64,000 bases of DNA from positions 1,674,001 to 1,738,000 of the forward strand of contig NZ_CP103950.1 in assembly GCF_030517065.1 (NCBI RefSeq). The letters run 5' to 3'. This document shows positions 28,783-42,522 of this stretch, one piece after another; the first letter of the stretch is position 1, and each line of letters opens with the position of its first letter. A program made the position numbers and the translations under genes. This DNA comes from Riemerella columbina. Lineage in GTDB: Bacteria; Bacteroidota; Bacteroidia; Flavobacteriales; Weeksellaceae. The notes beneath the pieces are model-generated. The model was not told the origin of the DNA and did not search any database. It saw nothing but the letters and a program-made list of their open reading frames with translations.

Positions 28783-29793
28783 TTATAATGCCTTAAATTG
28801 TTCCAGCATTCGGATATCGTTTTCAAAAAACATACGGATATCGCTCATTTGATAAAGGAGCATCACAATGCGCTCTATGCCCATTCCAAAGGCGTAGCCG
28901 TTGTATTTATCAGGGTTAATATCTACATTCTTGAGCACCGCAGGGTCTACCATACCGCAGCCCATAATCTCTAACCAACCCGTTCCTTTGGTAATACGGT
29001 AATCGGTTTCTGAGTTGAGTCCCCAATAAACATCCACCTCTGCGCTGGGCTCTGTAAATGGGAAATACGACGGACGCATCCGTATTTTAGACTTTCCAAA
29101 TAATTCCTTAGTGAAATACTGAATGGTCTGTTTTAAATCCGCAAAACTCACGCCTGCATCTATATACAAACCCTCTATCTGATGGAAAATACAATGTGAC
29201 CGCGAGGAGATGGCTTCATTTCTGAAAACGCGCCCTGGGGACAAAATTCGCATCGGAGGTTCATTGTTTTCCATATACCGAATCTGCACAGATGAAGTGT
29301 GCGTTCTGAGTAAAACATCAGGGTTTTGCTCGATAAAGAAAGTATCCTGCATATCTCGGGCAGGGTGGTATTCTGGAAGGTTAAGGGCGGTAAAGTTATG
29401 CCAATCGTCCTCAATCTCTGGACCATCTGCCACCGCAAAACCAATGGATTTAAAGATGTCTATAATCTTATTCTTCACCAAATTGATGGGATGGCGCGTG
29501 CCAAGTTCCAGTGGATAACCTGGGCGGGTAAGGTCTTCTCTGCTGACCGCCACAATGGCTGCATTCTCGGTTTTTAGGCTGTCTAATTTTTCGGCAACCG
29601 CTTGTTTTAAGCTGTTGATTTTCTGTCCGTAGACTTTCTTTTGGTCGTTAGGGACTTGTTTAAAAGCCTCAAAAATGGCGTTTAAAATCCCCTTTTTACC
29701 GTTAAATTTTATTCTAAATTGCTCTATTTCTTCAGGGTTGGCAGACTCAAACGCTGCGACTTCTGCTAAATAAGACTCAATGTTTTCTAACAT
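28783..29793 (-). CDS. pheS: Phenylalanyl-tRNA synthetase alpha subunit
   Basis: Catalytic subunit of PheRS, 336 residues. It has an N-terminal coiled-coil arm (about 1-90), class II motif 2 (FRNEAISSRSHCIFHQIEGL, about residues 188-207) and motif 3 (GYAFGMGIERIVMLLYQM, about 297-314). It pairs with PheT to charge tRNA-Phe. pheT is not adjacent; in many bacteria it follows pheS, but separation is common in Bacteroidetes. It is transcribed alone, with a -7 element 20 bp before the start. Confidence 0.97.
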   Translation of the reverse strand: MLENIESYLAEVAAFESANPEEIEQFRIKFNGKKGILNAIFEAFKQVPNDQKKVYGQKINSLKQAVAEKLDSLKTENAAIVAVSREDLTRPGYPLELGTRHPINLVKNKIIDIFKSIGFAVADGPEIEDDWHNFTALNLPEYHPARDMQDTFFIEQNPDVLLRTHTSSVQIRYMENNEPPMRILSPGRVFRNEAISSRSHCIFHQIEGLYIDAGVSFADLKQTIQYFTKELFGKSKIRMRPSYFPFTEPSAEVDVYWGLNSETDYRITKGTGWLEIMGCGMVDPAVLKNVDINPDKYNGYAFGMGIERIVMLLYQMSDIRMFFENDIRMLEQFKAL

Positions 29794-29812
29794 TTTAAAA
29801 CTATATTTGGTG

Positions 29813-29820
29813 CAAAAATA
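29813..29820 (-). promoter_or_regulatory. -7 element of pheS
   Basis: The minus strand reads TATTTTTG, exact TAnnTTTG. The closest TTTG upstream is 25 bp away, longer than normal. Confidence 0.45.
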
Positions 29821-29964
29821 AGGTTTTCCGCTCTAAAATGAAAAGCAAAACGGCAGAGATTACACTCGGTACGCTGGTTGTAAAGTGAACGCGCTTGTAT
29901 CACATCAACCCAAAACCATATAACCCACTGATTTACAAAGAAAAAATATAAAAATAAACATGAT

Positions 29965-30007
29965 AAAAAATAAGGGTGCGAACAGAAAATTTCTATCCGC
30001 ACCCTTA
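29965..30007 (-). terminator. Terminator of the purine operon
   Basis: Arms TAAGGGTGCG (29971-29980) and CGCACCCTTA (29998-30007) with an inner AGAAA/TTTCT pairing, followed on the minus strand by six T, 25 bp after the purH stop. Confidence 0.88.
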
Positions 30008-30031
30008 CTTTAATTGGAGTATAATTTATTT

Positions 30032-31543
30032 TTAATGGAAAAAATGTCTCATTCCTGTAAACAGCATCGGGATATGGTGCTCGTTCGCCGCTTGGATGCT
30101 TTCTTCATCTCTCATACTGCCTCCAGGCTGGATAATAGCGCGGATTCCCGCTTCTGCACAAGTGTCCACCACATCTCGGAAAGGAAAAAAAGCATCTGAT
30201 GCCAACACCAAATCGCCGCTAAATTTCGCTTGGGCTCTTTCTATAGCTTGCTGCGTTGCCCAAATCCGATTGACCTGACCGCCGCCAATACCCAGCGCCT
30301 GAGTCCCATTGCTCACCACAATAGCATTGGATTTCACATACTTAACCACCCGCTGTGCAAAGAGCAAAGCTTCGCGCTGTGCCTCGGTAGGCTGCGTCTC
30401 GGTTACCACTCTGATGTCTTCAGAGAATTGATTATCTGCATTTTGCACCAACATACCGCCATCTATCTTCACCCAAACTTGCTGGTCTGCCACGGGGTTT
30501 TTAATTTTGATAATCCTCAAATTTTTCTTTTGTCCAAGCACTGCCAACGCTTCTTCATCAAAATCTGGCGCCATTACTATTTCTAAGAAAGTTTTGTTGA
30601 GCTCTTCCGCAGTGGCTCGGTCTACTTTATAATTAACCGCCACGATGCCTCCAAAAATGGAAATCGGGTCGCAGGCAAAGGCGTTTTGGTAAGTTTCCAA
30701 AGGCGTTTTCCCTATCGCTACGCCACAAGGTGTGGAATGTTTAACGGCACAGCACGCCAATTCGTTTTTAAACTCCTTGACCACTTTCCAGCATAAATCC
30801 ATATCCCGTAGGTTATTGAAGGATAACTCTTTACCTCCCAATTGCTCAAAATCTTTCATTGCGCCATTTTCTACGGTAGACACATAATACGCCGCCGACT
30901 GGTGCGGATTTTCGCCATACCTTAAATCTGCCACCTTCTGATAAGAGGCATTGAGGTATTTCGGATATTCTTCATCTAACAGCAACTGAGCAATCGCCGC
31001 ATCATAAGCGGAAGTGAGGTTGAACACTTTTCCTGCCAGAGTTTTTCTGGTTGCCTCTTGGGTATCGCCATATTGTGCTATTTCAGCCTGTACTTTGGCG
31101 TAATCGGTAACATCGGTAATCACAGTAACGGCGCTAAAGTTCTTAGCGGCAGAGCGCAACATAGAAGGCCCGCCAATGTCTATAAACTCCACTTTTTCTG
31201 CCAAAGATAGTTCCGCTTTAGCATTCTCAAAAAACGGATACAGATTAACCACCACCATATCGATAAGGTCTATCTGGTGGGCTTTTACGGTCTCCATATG
31301 CTCCTCATTGGTGCGCACCGCCAACAATCCCCCGTGAACTTTGGGGTGCAAGGTTTTAACCCTGCCGTCTAACATTTCTGGAAATGCCGTTACTTCATCA
31401 ATGGAAATGGGCGATAAGCCCGCTTCTTTTAAATGTTTGAAAGTGCCGCCAGTGGAAATCAGTTGGTAGTTCTGAGCCTCCAAAAAGGTGGCAAATTCGG
31501 TGAGTCCTGTTTTGTCCGATACAGAAATAAGTGCTCTTTTCAT
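30032..31543 (-). CDS. purH: Bifunctional AICAR formyltransferase / IMP cyclohydrolase
   Basis: Catalyses the last two steps of de novo IMP synthesis, 503 residues. The N-terminal IMP cyclohydrolase domain (about 1-195) has [13 protein letters not shown] and [13 protein letters not shown]; the C-terminal transformylase domain has K268-H269 in AVKHSTPCG, the catalytic Lys-His pair, and ends with [17 protein letters not shown] and FTGMRHFFH. It is the last gene of the purM-purN-DUF1810-purH unit, 10 bp after the DUF1810 gene, and is followed by a terminator. Confidence 0.97.
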   Translation of the reverse strand: MKRALISVSDKTGLTEFATFLEAQNYQLISTGGTFKHLKEAGLSPISIDEVTAFPEMLDGRVKTLHPKVHGGLLAVRTNEEHMETVKAHQIDLIDMVVVNLYPFFENAKAELSLAEKVEFIDIGGPSMLRSAAKNFSAVTVITDVTDYAKVQAEIAQYGDTQEATRKTLAGKVFNLTSAYDAAIAQLLLDEEYPKYLNASYQKVADLRYGENPHQSAAYYVSTVENGAMKDFEQLGGKELSFNNLRDMDLCWKVVKEFKNELACCAVKHSTPCGVAIGKTPLETYQNAFACDPISIFGGIVAVNYKVDRATAEELNKTFLEIVMAPDFDEEALAVLGQKKNLRIIKIKNPVADQQVWVKIDGGMLVQNADNQFSEDIRVVTETQPTEAQREALLFAQRVVKYVKSNAIVVSNGTQALGIGGGQVNRIWATQQAIERAQAKFSGDLVLASDAFFPFRDVVDTCAEAGIRAIIQPGGSMRDEESIQAANEHHIPMLFTGMRHFFH

Positions 31544-31553
31544 TGTTTATTTT

Positions 31554-31982
31554 TTATATAGAATTTAAAATTGTTAATGTTTTCTCATCTTGTTGATGAT
31601 TAAAAAAGGTGGCTAAAACTTCTGAAAATACGGTTTCTACCTCTCCAGAAATGGTATGAAAAAGTGTAGCGGAAGATTTTAGTTTAACCGCATCACCGCC
31701 TAAAATTTGGTGGATTGGCGTGCCTCTATGAGTGAGTAACGCTTGAAAAATTTCCTTTAACCGCGTACCTAATATAGGATGCTGGAGGTAATCTTGGGCT
31801 TCTGTCTTATCGGCAATGGCGTAATATATCGAGGTTTCGCTATAGCCTAAACCTTTGATTTGCGGGAAGATATACCACATCCAGTGGCTCATTTTTTTAC
31901 CATTCTGAATTTCGGCTAAGGCGATAGGGTACGCTTTTTTTTGTGCTTCTATAAAACGATCCAGCCTGCGATTTTCCATCAT
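31554..31982 (-). CDS. DUF1810 family protein
   Basis: A 142-residue helical protein of the DUF1810 family: RLDRFIEAQKKAYPIALAEI (5-24), KKMSHWMWYIFPQIKGLG and the LKSSATLF segment. The SHWMWYIFPQ motif is the family signature. No biochemical function is established. It is embedded in the purine operon, 3 bp after purN and 10 bp before purH, so it must be co-expressed with IMP synthesis enzymes; whether that reflects function is open. Confidence 0.85.
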   Translation of the reverse strand: MMENRRLDRFIEAQKKAYPIALAEIQNGKKMSHWMWYIFPQIKGLGYSETSIYYAIADKTEAQDYLQHPILGTRLKEIFQALLTHRGTPIHQILGGDAVKLKSSATLFHTISGEVETVFSEVLATFFNHQQDEKTLTILNSI

Positions 31983-31985
31983 TTT

Positions 31986-32558
31986 TTATTTCTGAGTTCC
32001 GTTTAAAACTTGGTTGATGGCTTGTGGCAAAATTTGATATTCCACCTGATGGACTTTATGAGCCAAAGTTTCTGGCGTATCCTCAGTGGTGATTTTTACT
32101 TTCTGTTGGAGGATGATTTCGCCTTCATCAATGCCTGCTGTGACATAATGAACCGTTGCACCGCTTTCGGTCTCGCCTGCGGCTAACGCGGCTTCGTGAA
32201 CATGGTGCCCCCACATACCTTTGCCTCCAAATTTAGGCAGCAAAGAAGGATGAATATTGATGATTTTTCCCGCATATTGCTGTGCCAAATCCGCACTGAT
32301 AATAGAGAGAAAGCCCGCCAAAACGATTAAATCCACATCTGGTGGCAACACCGCTGCCAACCGTTGCGAAAACGCCTTTCCTCTTGGAACCCTTTGTTGC
32401 GCTATACCGTGATTTTGCGCTCTGGTAAGTCCATAGCAATCTCGATCCGCAATGACCATTTCTATCTGGGCATTTTGGATTTCATTGGCTGCCAGACTTT
32501 CTATAATTCGCTCTAAATTACTCCCTGAACCCGATACAAGAACCACTATTTTTTTCAT
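31986..32558 (-). CDS. purN: Phosphoribosylglycinamide formyltransferase
   Basis: GAR transformylase, 190 residues, using 10-formyl-THF. The phosphate loop GSGSNLE (10-16) and the catalytic triad N101, H103 (KIINIHPSLLP) and D144 (AGIDEGEII) are all present. It is third-step enzyme of purine synthesis and lies 67 bp after purM in the same direction. Confidence 0.97.
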   Translation of the reverse strand: MKKIVVLVSGSGSNLERIIESLAANEIQNAQIEMVIADRDCYGLTRAQNHGIAQQRVPRGKAFSQRLAAVLPPDVDLIVLAGFLSIISADLAQQYAGKIINIHPSLLPKFGGKGMWGHHVHEAALAAGETESGATVHYVTAGIDEGEIILQQKVKITTEDTPETLAHKVHQVEYQILPQAINQVLNGTQK

Positions 32559-32625
32559 AATCTCAAAGATGGTAAAGCCTTTATTTTTAATATTTTTTGA
32601 ATATCAAAAGGCTATTGATGATGGT

Positions 32626-33615
32626 TTAAACGAGTTTTATTTTTTCTGAATCTTCTGTCACCGTACCGATTTCATACGCTTCTGGGAGGAGGTCCAAAGT
32701 TTGTGCCACTTGGCTTTCATCAACAATCACTACCATACCTACGCCCATATTAAAGGTGCCAAACATCTCATCACGGCTTATGTTGCCTCGTTTCTCGCAT
32801 TCCAGCATAATGCTTGGGATTTTAATTTGAGCCGCATCAATCTGCGCACATAGTCCATCTGGAATAATCCGTGGCACATTCTCTATCAAGCCGCCGCCTG
32901 TAATATGGGCAATGCCTGAAATCTCCACTTCTTTTTTCAATTTAAAAATATCTCGGTAATAGAGTTGAGTTGGGATGAGCAAAGTTTCGTAAAGCGGGCG
33001 ACCTTCAAACTCGGCATTAAAATCTGGGAATATTTTTCTGACCAAAGAAAAGCCATTGGAGTGGAAGCCTGAACTTGGCAACGCAATGATTTTATCACCT
33101 TTTTTAATCTTGGAACCATCGATAATTTCATCTTTTTCCACGATGCCCACACAAAAGCCAGCCACATCATAATCACCTGGTTGGTACATCCCTGGCATCT
33201 CTGCCGTTTCGCCGCCAATCAAAGCGCATTCGTTGTCTTTACAAGCCTCGGTGATGCCTAAAACAATGGTGGCAGCCACATCAGAATCCAACTTTCCGCA
33301 CGCCAAATAGTCTAAGAAGAAAAGCGGCTTAGCCCCGTGGCAAAGGATATCATTGGCACACATCGCAAAGCAATCAATCCCGATGGTATCAAACTTCTGA
33401 GTGTCAATTGCGATTTTTAATTTGGTGCCCACACCATCGGTCCCTGAAACCAAAACAGGATTTTTGTAGCCCGCTATTTGATAAAAAGCCCCAAAACTAC
33501 CAATGCCATTGAGTACATTCTCGTTATGGGTCTCGCTAACGGCTTTTTTAATCTTATCGACGGTTTTGTAGCCTTCTTCTTTATCTACGCCTGCAGATTT
33601 ATAAGTATTATTCAT
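32626..33615 (-). CDS. purM: Phosphoribosylformylglycinamidine cyclo-ligase (AIR synthetase)
   Basis: AIR synthetase, 329 residues, closing the imidazole ring in purine synthesis. Diagnostic segments are VSGTDGVGTKLKIA, GIDCFAMCANDI, LIGGETAEMPGMY and ITGGGLIENVPRI. The C-terminus is GTVTEDSEKIKLV. It is the first gene of the operon purM-purN-DUF1810-purH, with a consensus promoter 28 bp upstream. Confidence 0.97.
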   Translation of the reverse strand: MNNTYKSAGVDKEEGYKTVDKIKKAVSETHNENVLNGIGSFGAFYQIAGYKNPVLVSGTDGVGTKLKIAIDTQKFDTIGIDCFAMCANDILCHGAKPLFFLDYLACGKLDSDVAATIVLGITEACKDNECALIGGETAEMPGMYQPGDYDVAGFCVGIVEKDEIIDGSKIKKGDKIIALPSSGFHSNGFSLVRKIFPDFNAEFEGRPLYETLLIPTQLYYRDIFKLKKEVEISGIAHITGGGLIENVPRIIPDGLCAQIDAAQIKIPSIMLECEKRGNISRDEMFGTFNMGVGMVVIVDESQVAQTLDLLPEAYEIGTVTEDSEKIKLV

Positions 33616-33642
33616 TAGGATTTATTAGGATGTTTATTGCCA

Positions 33643-33673
33643 CAAATATAATATATTTTTTTAAGAAATTCAA
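33643..33673 (-). promoter_or_regulatory. Promoter of the purine operon
   Basis: Minus strand TTG (complement of 33671-33673), 20-bp spacer, TATATTTG (complement of 33643-33650). No PurR-like or riboswitch structure is seen in the short leader. Confidence 0.65.
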
Positions 33674-33766
33674 TGGCACTCTATCCACCTCAAATAAAGG
33701 GTTTTGAGGCATTTTTAAATATTCTATCCTCACCGATTTAATCCTTTAAATCCTATTGGTATGGCT

Positions 33767-35896
33767 TTATTTAAGGTTGAGTCTTTTCTCTAAAACCTCG
33801 CACGCACACTCTGGAAGGTTGGTCCCTGGTCCAAAAATATGGTCTGCGCCATTGGCATACAGAAAGTCATAATCCTGCTGAGGAATCACGCCGCCCACCA
33901 CGATGGTAATGTCTTCTGCACCCATTTTTTTGAGCTCTTCCACCACCTGCGGCACCAAGGTTTTGTGCCCTGCTGCCAAAGAGGAAATGCCTAAAATATG
34001 GACATCATTTTCCACCGCCTGCTTAGCCACCTCTTCTGGCGTTTGGAATAGCGGCGCCACATCTACATCAAAGCCCATATCTGCAAATGCTGTTGCCACC
34101 ACCTTAGCGCCACGGTCGTGTCCATCTTGTCCCATCTTTGCCACCATCATTCTTGGGCGGCGCCCTTCTTCATCTTCAAACTGCTGGGCTAAAGCCACGG
34201 CTTTGTCAAAATATTGATTTTTTGTTGCATTCATCGCATAAACGCCTTGTATGGTTTTAATATTCGCTTTATATCTTCCGAACGAGGTTTCCATAGCATC
34301 ACTCATCTCGCCCAAAGTCACGCGCCGCCGTGCCGCCTCTATACAAAGCGCCAATAAATTGCCTTCTCCAGAGGCTGCACACGCCTTTATTTCCTCTAAA
34401 ATAGCCGCTACCGCTTCAGGATTTCTCTCCGCTTTGAGTTGGTTAAGCCGCTCTATTTGTTTCCGCCGAACCTCGGTATTATCAATATCTAAAATTTCAA
34501 AATCTGGTTGTTTGAGTTGAGATTTAAAGGCATTAACGCCGATAATAAACTCCTCGCCACTGTCTATTTTGGCTTGTTTGATGGCTGCCGCTTCCTCAAT
34601 TCTCATTTTGGGAATGCCTGCCTCTATGGCTTTGGTCATACCGCCTTCGGCTTCTACTTCATCGATGAATTTCATCGCTTCGGTAATCATTTGCTGGGTA
34701 AGCGCTTCCACCAAATAACTGCCGCCCATAGGATCCACCACATCGCAAATACCGCTTTCTTGTTGGAGGATAATTTGGGTATTTCGGGCAATTTTCGCCG
34801 AATAATCGGTGGGGAGTGCAATGGCTTCGTCCAAGGCATTGGTGTGCAAAGATTGGGTGCCGCCTAATGCCGAAGCCAAGGCTTCAATGGCAGTTCTCGT
34901 GATATTATTGAACGGCTCTTGCTCGGTTAAAGACCAGCCCGAAGTCTGCGAGTGGGTGCGCAATGCCAAGGATTTAGGATTTTTAGGATGGAAAGGCGCC
35001 AACAGCTGTGCCCAAATATAACGGGCAGCTCTCATTTTGGCAATTTCCATAAAATGATTCATCCCTATCGCCCAAAAAAAGGACAAACGCGGTGCAAAAT
35101 CATCAATGTTCATCCCTGCCTTTATGCCTGTTCGCACATATTCTAAGCCATCTGCCAAAGTGTAAGCCATCTCCAAAACTGGAGTAGCCCCAGCCTCCTG
35201 CATATGATACCCAGAAATAGAGATTGAATTAAATTTAGGGATATTTTTTGATGTATATTCAAAAATATCTGCAATAATTTTCATTGATGGCGTAGGTGGA
35301 TAGATATAAGTATTCCTCACCATAAATTCTTTGAGAATGTCATTTTGTATGGTACCAGAAAGCTGATGCTGCGCCACGCCTTGTTCCTCCGCCGCCACAA
35401 TATAAAAAGCCAAAATAGGCAACACCGCACCGTTCATCGTCATAGAAACCGAGATTTGCTCCAAAGGAATATCTTGAAACAAAATTTTCATATCTTCCAC
35501 AGAATCAATGGCTACTCCTGCTTTACCGACATCGCCCACCACACGAGGGTGGTCAGAATCATAGCCTCGGTGGGTCGCCAAATCAAACGCTATGGAAAGT
35601 CCTTTTTGCCCTGCTGCCAAATTTCGGCGGTAAAAAGCATTGGATTCCTCAGCGGTAGAAAATCCCGCATACTGCCGAATAGTCCACGGTTTTTGAACAT
35701 ACATAGTGGTATAAGGCCCACGCAAATAAGGCGCAATCCCCGCAGAATAACCTTGGGCTATAATCGGTTGGGCTTCGGTTTTGGTATATCTTGTCTTAAG
35801 CTCCAGCCCATCTTTTTGAAATGTATAATTGGGTTCAGAAAGTTCAAAAGACAATTGAGAAAAATCGGGCGATACATCAAGAATGGGGAAACGCAT
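33767..35896 (-). CDS. scpA: Methylmalonyl-CoA mutase, large (cobalamin-binding) subunit
   Basis: Converts succinyl-CoA and (R)-methylmalonyl-CoA, 709 residues. An N-terminal TIM-barrel substrate domain (about 40-400; [34 protein letters not shown]) is followed by a linker and a C-terminal B12 domain (about 580-709) with D591-x-H593-xx-G in GQDGHDRG, the lower axial histidine of bound cobalamin, and GGVIP, so the catalytic subunit is intact. A small-subunit gene is not adjacent; upstream is a phosphotransferase gene at 24 bp. The full enzyme is either a homodimer or has its partner elsewhere. Confidence 0.95.
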   Translation of the reverse strand: MRFPILDVSPDFSQLSFELSEPNYTFQKDGLELKTRYTKTEAQPIIAQGYSAGIAPYLRGPYTTMYVQKPWTIRQYAGFSTAEESNAFYRRNLAAGQKGLSIAFDLATHRGYDSDHPRVVGDVGKAGVAIDSVEDMKILFQDIPLEQISVSMTMNGAVLPILAFYIVAAEEQGVAQHQLSGTIQNDILKEFMVRNTYIYPPTPSMKIIADIFEYTSKNIPKFNSISISGYHMQEAGATPVLEMAYTLADGLEYVRTGIKAGMNIDDFAPRLSFFWAIGMNHFMEIAKMRAARYIWAQLLAPFHPKNPKSLALRTHSQTSGWSLTEQEPFNNITRTAIEALASALGGTQSLHTNALDEAIALPTDYSAKIARNTQIILQQESGICDVVDPMGGSYLVEALTQQMITEAMKFIDEVEAEGGMTKAIEAGIPKMRIEEAAAIKQAKIDSGEEFIIGVNAFKSQLKQPDFEILDIDNTEVRRKQIERLNQLKAERNPEAVAAILEEIKACAASGEGNLLALCIEAARRRVTLGEMSDAMETSFGRYKANIKTIQGVYAMNATKNQYFDKAVALAQQFEDEEGRRPRMMVAKMGQDGHDRGAKVVATAFADMGFDVDVAPLFQTPEEVAKQAVENDVHILGISSLAAGHKTLVPQVVEELKKMGAEDITIVVGGVIPQQDYDFLYANGADHIFGPGTNLPECACEVLEKRLNLK

Positions 35897-35920
35897 AGTT
35901 TATATTTTTAACGGTATTTT

Positions 35921-36922
35921 TTATAAATTGGCAATATCGTATTGCTTTAATTGTAATATCAATTGATTAAGTTCTGGATAATTTTGTATTTCACTCCAAG
36001 TTTTGGAAAATTGATAGAGGTTGTCTATGCCTTTCGGTAAACTCTCTAAAAAATGAGGTTTCCGCTGAATGAGCCCTCTAAAACCATAAGCACCCAAAAC
36101 TTGTAAAAAACGAATCAATTGTAAGTAAGGCAGGCTTTCCTTCAACTGTGCAACTTGTTTTTCATCTTCAAACAAAGCGTAATAATAATCAAGCATTTCA
36201 TTCTTAAAATCAGTTGAAAAGTTGGCTTTGGCTTGGTATAAAAATGAAATGACATCGTACATCAAAGGGCCTTGCATTGCCGCTTGGTAGTCTATAAAAA
36301 ACACTTGGTTTTCATCATTGACCATAATATTTCTGGCTTGAAAATCACGAATCATCAATCCCTTAGGCTGCAAACTTTCAATTTTCTCTGTAAGCGTTTT
36401 AAACTCTTTGAGCAATTTATATTTATGATAATGCAACTCTAAAACATCAGCTACAAAATTTTTAAAATAATAAAAATCATTCGTAATCGGAAATTCATTA
36501 TAGGCTTCGTATTCAAAAGTTTTAGAATAATCTATTTTACCTTTCGTTTTTGTTTGAAGTTGATAAAGTTGATACAAAGTTTGCTTAACCAAGGCTTTCA
36601 CTCGGGAAGATTCACCTTCTTCTGCGATAATTTCAGATAGGGTTTGTTGTCCTAAATAGGTTTGGATATAAGACAAGTCATCATCTGAAATTGCAATAAT
36701 TTCAGGGGTATTGAGATTTAAATTTGAAAAAATCTGAGAGAAATAAATAAAAGCTTCGTTCTCTAACCTGTTTTGGTTGGAGGTTACAATATACTTTTCG
36801 CCACTCTCACTCGTGGCTACAAAATTAACCCGTGAAGAGCCACTGGCGGGGAGTTTTAACCAGTTTTGAACCTTAGATTTAAAATGACTTTCAAAAAAAT
36901 GTTGGGCAGTTTCTTCTCTCAT
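35921..36922 (-). CDS. APH-like phosphotransferase (possible sugar kinase)
   Basis: A 333-residue protein kinase-like fold of the aminoglycoside phosphotransferase superfamily. The catalytic loop is LMIRDFQARNIMV (about 193-205) with the catalytic Asp in RDFQ, followed by the metal-binding Asp in VFFIDYQAA. The RDFQxRNIM form is characteristic of a Bacteroidetes family often found with a RapZ-like gene and related to MurNAc/GlcNAc kinases; no such partner is adjacent here. It is 24 bp upstream of the mutase gene and likely co-transcribed. A TATATTTG element ends only 4 bp before the ATG, so the message may be leaderless. Substrate unknown. Confidence 0.75.
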   Translation of the reverse strand: MREETAQHFFESHFKSKVQNWLKLPASGSSRVNFVATSESGEKYIVTSNQNRLENEAFIYFSQIFSNLNLNTPEIIAISDDDLSYIQTYLGQQTLSEIIAEEGESSRVKALVKQTLYQLYQLQTKTKGKIDYSKTFEYEAYNEFPITNDFYYFKNFVADVLELHYHKYKLLKEFKTLTEKIESLQPKGLMIRDFQARNIMVNDENQVFFIDYQAAMQGPLMYDVISFLYQAKANFSTDFKNEMLDYYYALFEDEKQVAQLKESLPYLQLIRFLQVLGAYGFRGLIQRKPHFLESLPKGIDNLYQFSKTWSEIQNYPELNQLILQLKQYDIANL

Positions 36923-36926
36923 AGCA

Positions 36927-36934
36927 CAAATATA
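36927..36934 (-). promoter_or_regulatory. -7 element abutting the phosphotransferase start
   Basis: The minus strand reads TATATTTG four bases before the ATG, placing the expected +1 at or next to the start codon. The -33 zone (TTCG-like) is weak. Confidence 0.5.
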
Positions 36935-37045
36935 ATGAAATAAAAGAAAACGAAGCCTTTTTTAAATGATGATTTCTCCTCTGTCTCTCATCATCTTATG
37001 ATGCTCTATTCAGTGTTTCCGCGCGTAACACACACAAATATAAAC

Positions 37046-37079
37046 AAAAAAGCCGTGTACTGGTATGTACACGGCTTTT
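37046..37079 (-). terminator. Terminator of the rRNA operon
   Basis: Perfect 13-bp stem AAAAGCCGTGTAC / GTACACGGCTTTT (37048-37060 and 37067-37079) with a 6-nt loop and T-run on the minus strand, just after 5S. Confidence 0.92.
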
Positions 37080-37092
37080 AACAAAAATAAAA

Positions 37093-37202
<110 letters not shown>

Positions 37203-37338
37203 TTGGTTCCTATTTGCTCCTATGAAGCAAATGGTAGTTTTATATTTTTATGCTATCTTGATTCAAGTAGCATAAATTATCGGTAATTAACATCACAAAG
37301 GCAAAACCTTGATTGCACTTATAAGGCTTGGTTTTATT
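37203..37338 (-). other. 23S-5S spacer with 3' half of the 23S processing stem
   Basis: The spacer holds GCACTTATAAG (37315-37325 on the plus strand) and AAAACC, which recur in the 16S-23S spacer just upstream of 23S (40119-40140). The transcript flanks of 23S can therefore pair over 11 bp plus shorter blocks, the expected RNase III processing stalk. A small ATGCTA-type hairpin lies near 37249-37274. Confidence 0.55.
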
Positions 37339-40098
<2,760 letters not shown>

Positions 40099-40118
40099 TA
40101 ATTTATTGGTTACTCAAG

Positions 40119-40140
40119 CACTTATAAGTGCTCGGTTTTC
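40119..40140 (-). other. 5' half of the 23S processing stem
   Basis: Plus-strand GCACTTATAAGTGC followed by GGTTTT; the same blocks occur beyond the 3' end of 23S (37306-37332), allowing the flanks to pair in the precursor. Confidence 0.5.
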
Positions 40141-40266
40141 TCTTTGTGATGTCTTTTTACCGTTAATGTCAATGTTCTTTAGTCTTGATTAGTCTCTATT
40201 GCTTTCCTTTAAACGAAATGGCTCTCATTTCTTTACTATAAAGTCTTCCAATAGTCTAATCTATTG

Positions 40267-40340
40267 TGGAGAATAAGGGAGTCGAACCCTTGACCTCCTG
40301 CGTGCAAGGCAGGCGCTCTAGCCAGCTGAGCTAATTCCCC
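40267..40340 (-). tRNA. tRNA-Ala, anticodon TGC
   Basis: A 74-nt cloverleaf. The acceptor stem GGGGAAT/ATTCTCC has the G3-U70 wobble that marks tRNA-Ala; the anticodon TGC is the complement of 40304-40306; the T loop is GGGTTCGACTCCC. CCA is not encoded, as usual in Bacteroidetes. Confidence 0.97.
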
Positions 40341-40355
40341 CTCTCTTTCAATTAG

Positions 40356-40429
40356 TAGTCTCGGGCAGGCTCGAACTGCCGACCTCTACATTATCAGTGT
40401 AGCGCTCTAACCAGCTGAGCTACGAGACT
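40356..40429 (-). tRNA. tRNA-Ile, anticodon GAT
   Basis: A 74-nt cloverleaf with acceptor AGTCTCG/CGAGACT, anticodon loop CTGATAA and T loop CAGTTCGAGCCTG. CCA is not encoded. It lies between 16S and tRNA-Ala, the common rrn spacer arrangement. Confidence 0.97.
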
Positions 40430-40555
40430 CTGTAATCTCTTCCCTTTATACTAATCTTTAGGGGTTATATTTTTAATATTACAACCAACCAGTAAAAAAC
40501 CAAAGCTTACTTTAAGTAAGTACTCTTGTTTTTGTTTATACTCCAAATGAGTCTC

Positions 40556-42076
<1,521 letters not shown>

Positions 42077-42208
42077 ATGTTTTTCCCGTCTCACTCAAAG
42101 TTTTTGTTACGCTTTGGTTTTTATCCTTACTTGGTTGTTATATCTTAATTCAATGTTCTCTATTCTTCTCTCGCTCACCTTCCTAAGCCCCTCTCAGAAA
42201 CTTCGTCC

Positions 42209-42271
42209 GATTTGCGAGTGCAAAAGTAAAACTTATTTTTGAAATGACAAAATATTTTTTAATATTTTTTT
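42209..42271 (-). repeat. rrn promoter-region direct repeat, copy 1
   Basis: A 63-bp block containing promoter P1; the block at 42408-42470 is identical except at three positions, 199 bp away. Confidence 0.85.
42221..42251 (-). promoter_or_regulatory. rrn promoter P1
   Basis: Minus strand TTTG (complement of 42248-42251), 19-bp spacer, TACTTTTG (complement of 42221-42228): exact consensus. It is the promoter nearest to 16S, about 145 bp upstream. Confidence 0.8.
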
Positions 42272-42319
42272 CAGTAATCTTTTAAGCTTCTCTTGCGCTC
42301 CGTTTTTGAATTCGGACTG

Positions 42320-42350
42320 CAAAGATACAACTTATTTTTTAACTACCAAA
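42320..42350 (-). promoter_or_regulatory. rrn promoter P2
   Basis: Minus strand TTTG (complement of 42347-42350), 19-bp spacer, TATCTTTG (complement of 42320-42327): exact consensus, 99 bp upstream of P1. Confidence 0.8.
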
Positions 42351-42407
42351 TTTTTTGTAAAAAATTTTTATCTTACCTTTCGTTCTCTTTCGCCGCTCAC
42401 CATCTCT

Positions 42408-42470
42408 GATTTGCGAGTGCAAAAGTAAAACTTATTTCTGATATGACAAAATATTTTTTAATCTTTTTTT
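42408..42470 (-). repeat. rrn promoter-region direct repeat, copy 2
   Basis: Second copy of the 63-bp block (see 42209-42271), with three substitutions, containing promoter P3. Confidence 0.85.
42420..42450 (-). promoter_or_regulatory. rrn promoter P3
   Basis: Minus strand TTTG (complement of 42447-42450), 19-bp spacer, TACTTTTG (complement of 42420-42427): exact consensus, 100 bp upstream of P2. Confidence 0.8.
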
Positions 42471-42522
42471 AAAAAATATTTCCTTAAATTCAATACCGCT
42501 CTACTCTCTCGTAATGAGGGTG

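Noticed and set aside
42209-42470. CRISPR-like repeat array upstream of 16S
   Set aside because: Only two 63-bp copies are present and they contain promoter elements; the spacing is explained by promoter duplication and no cas genes occur.
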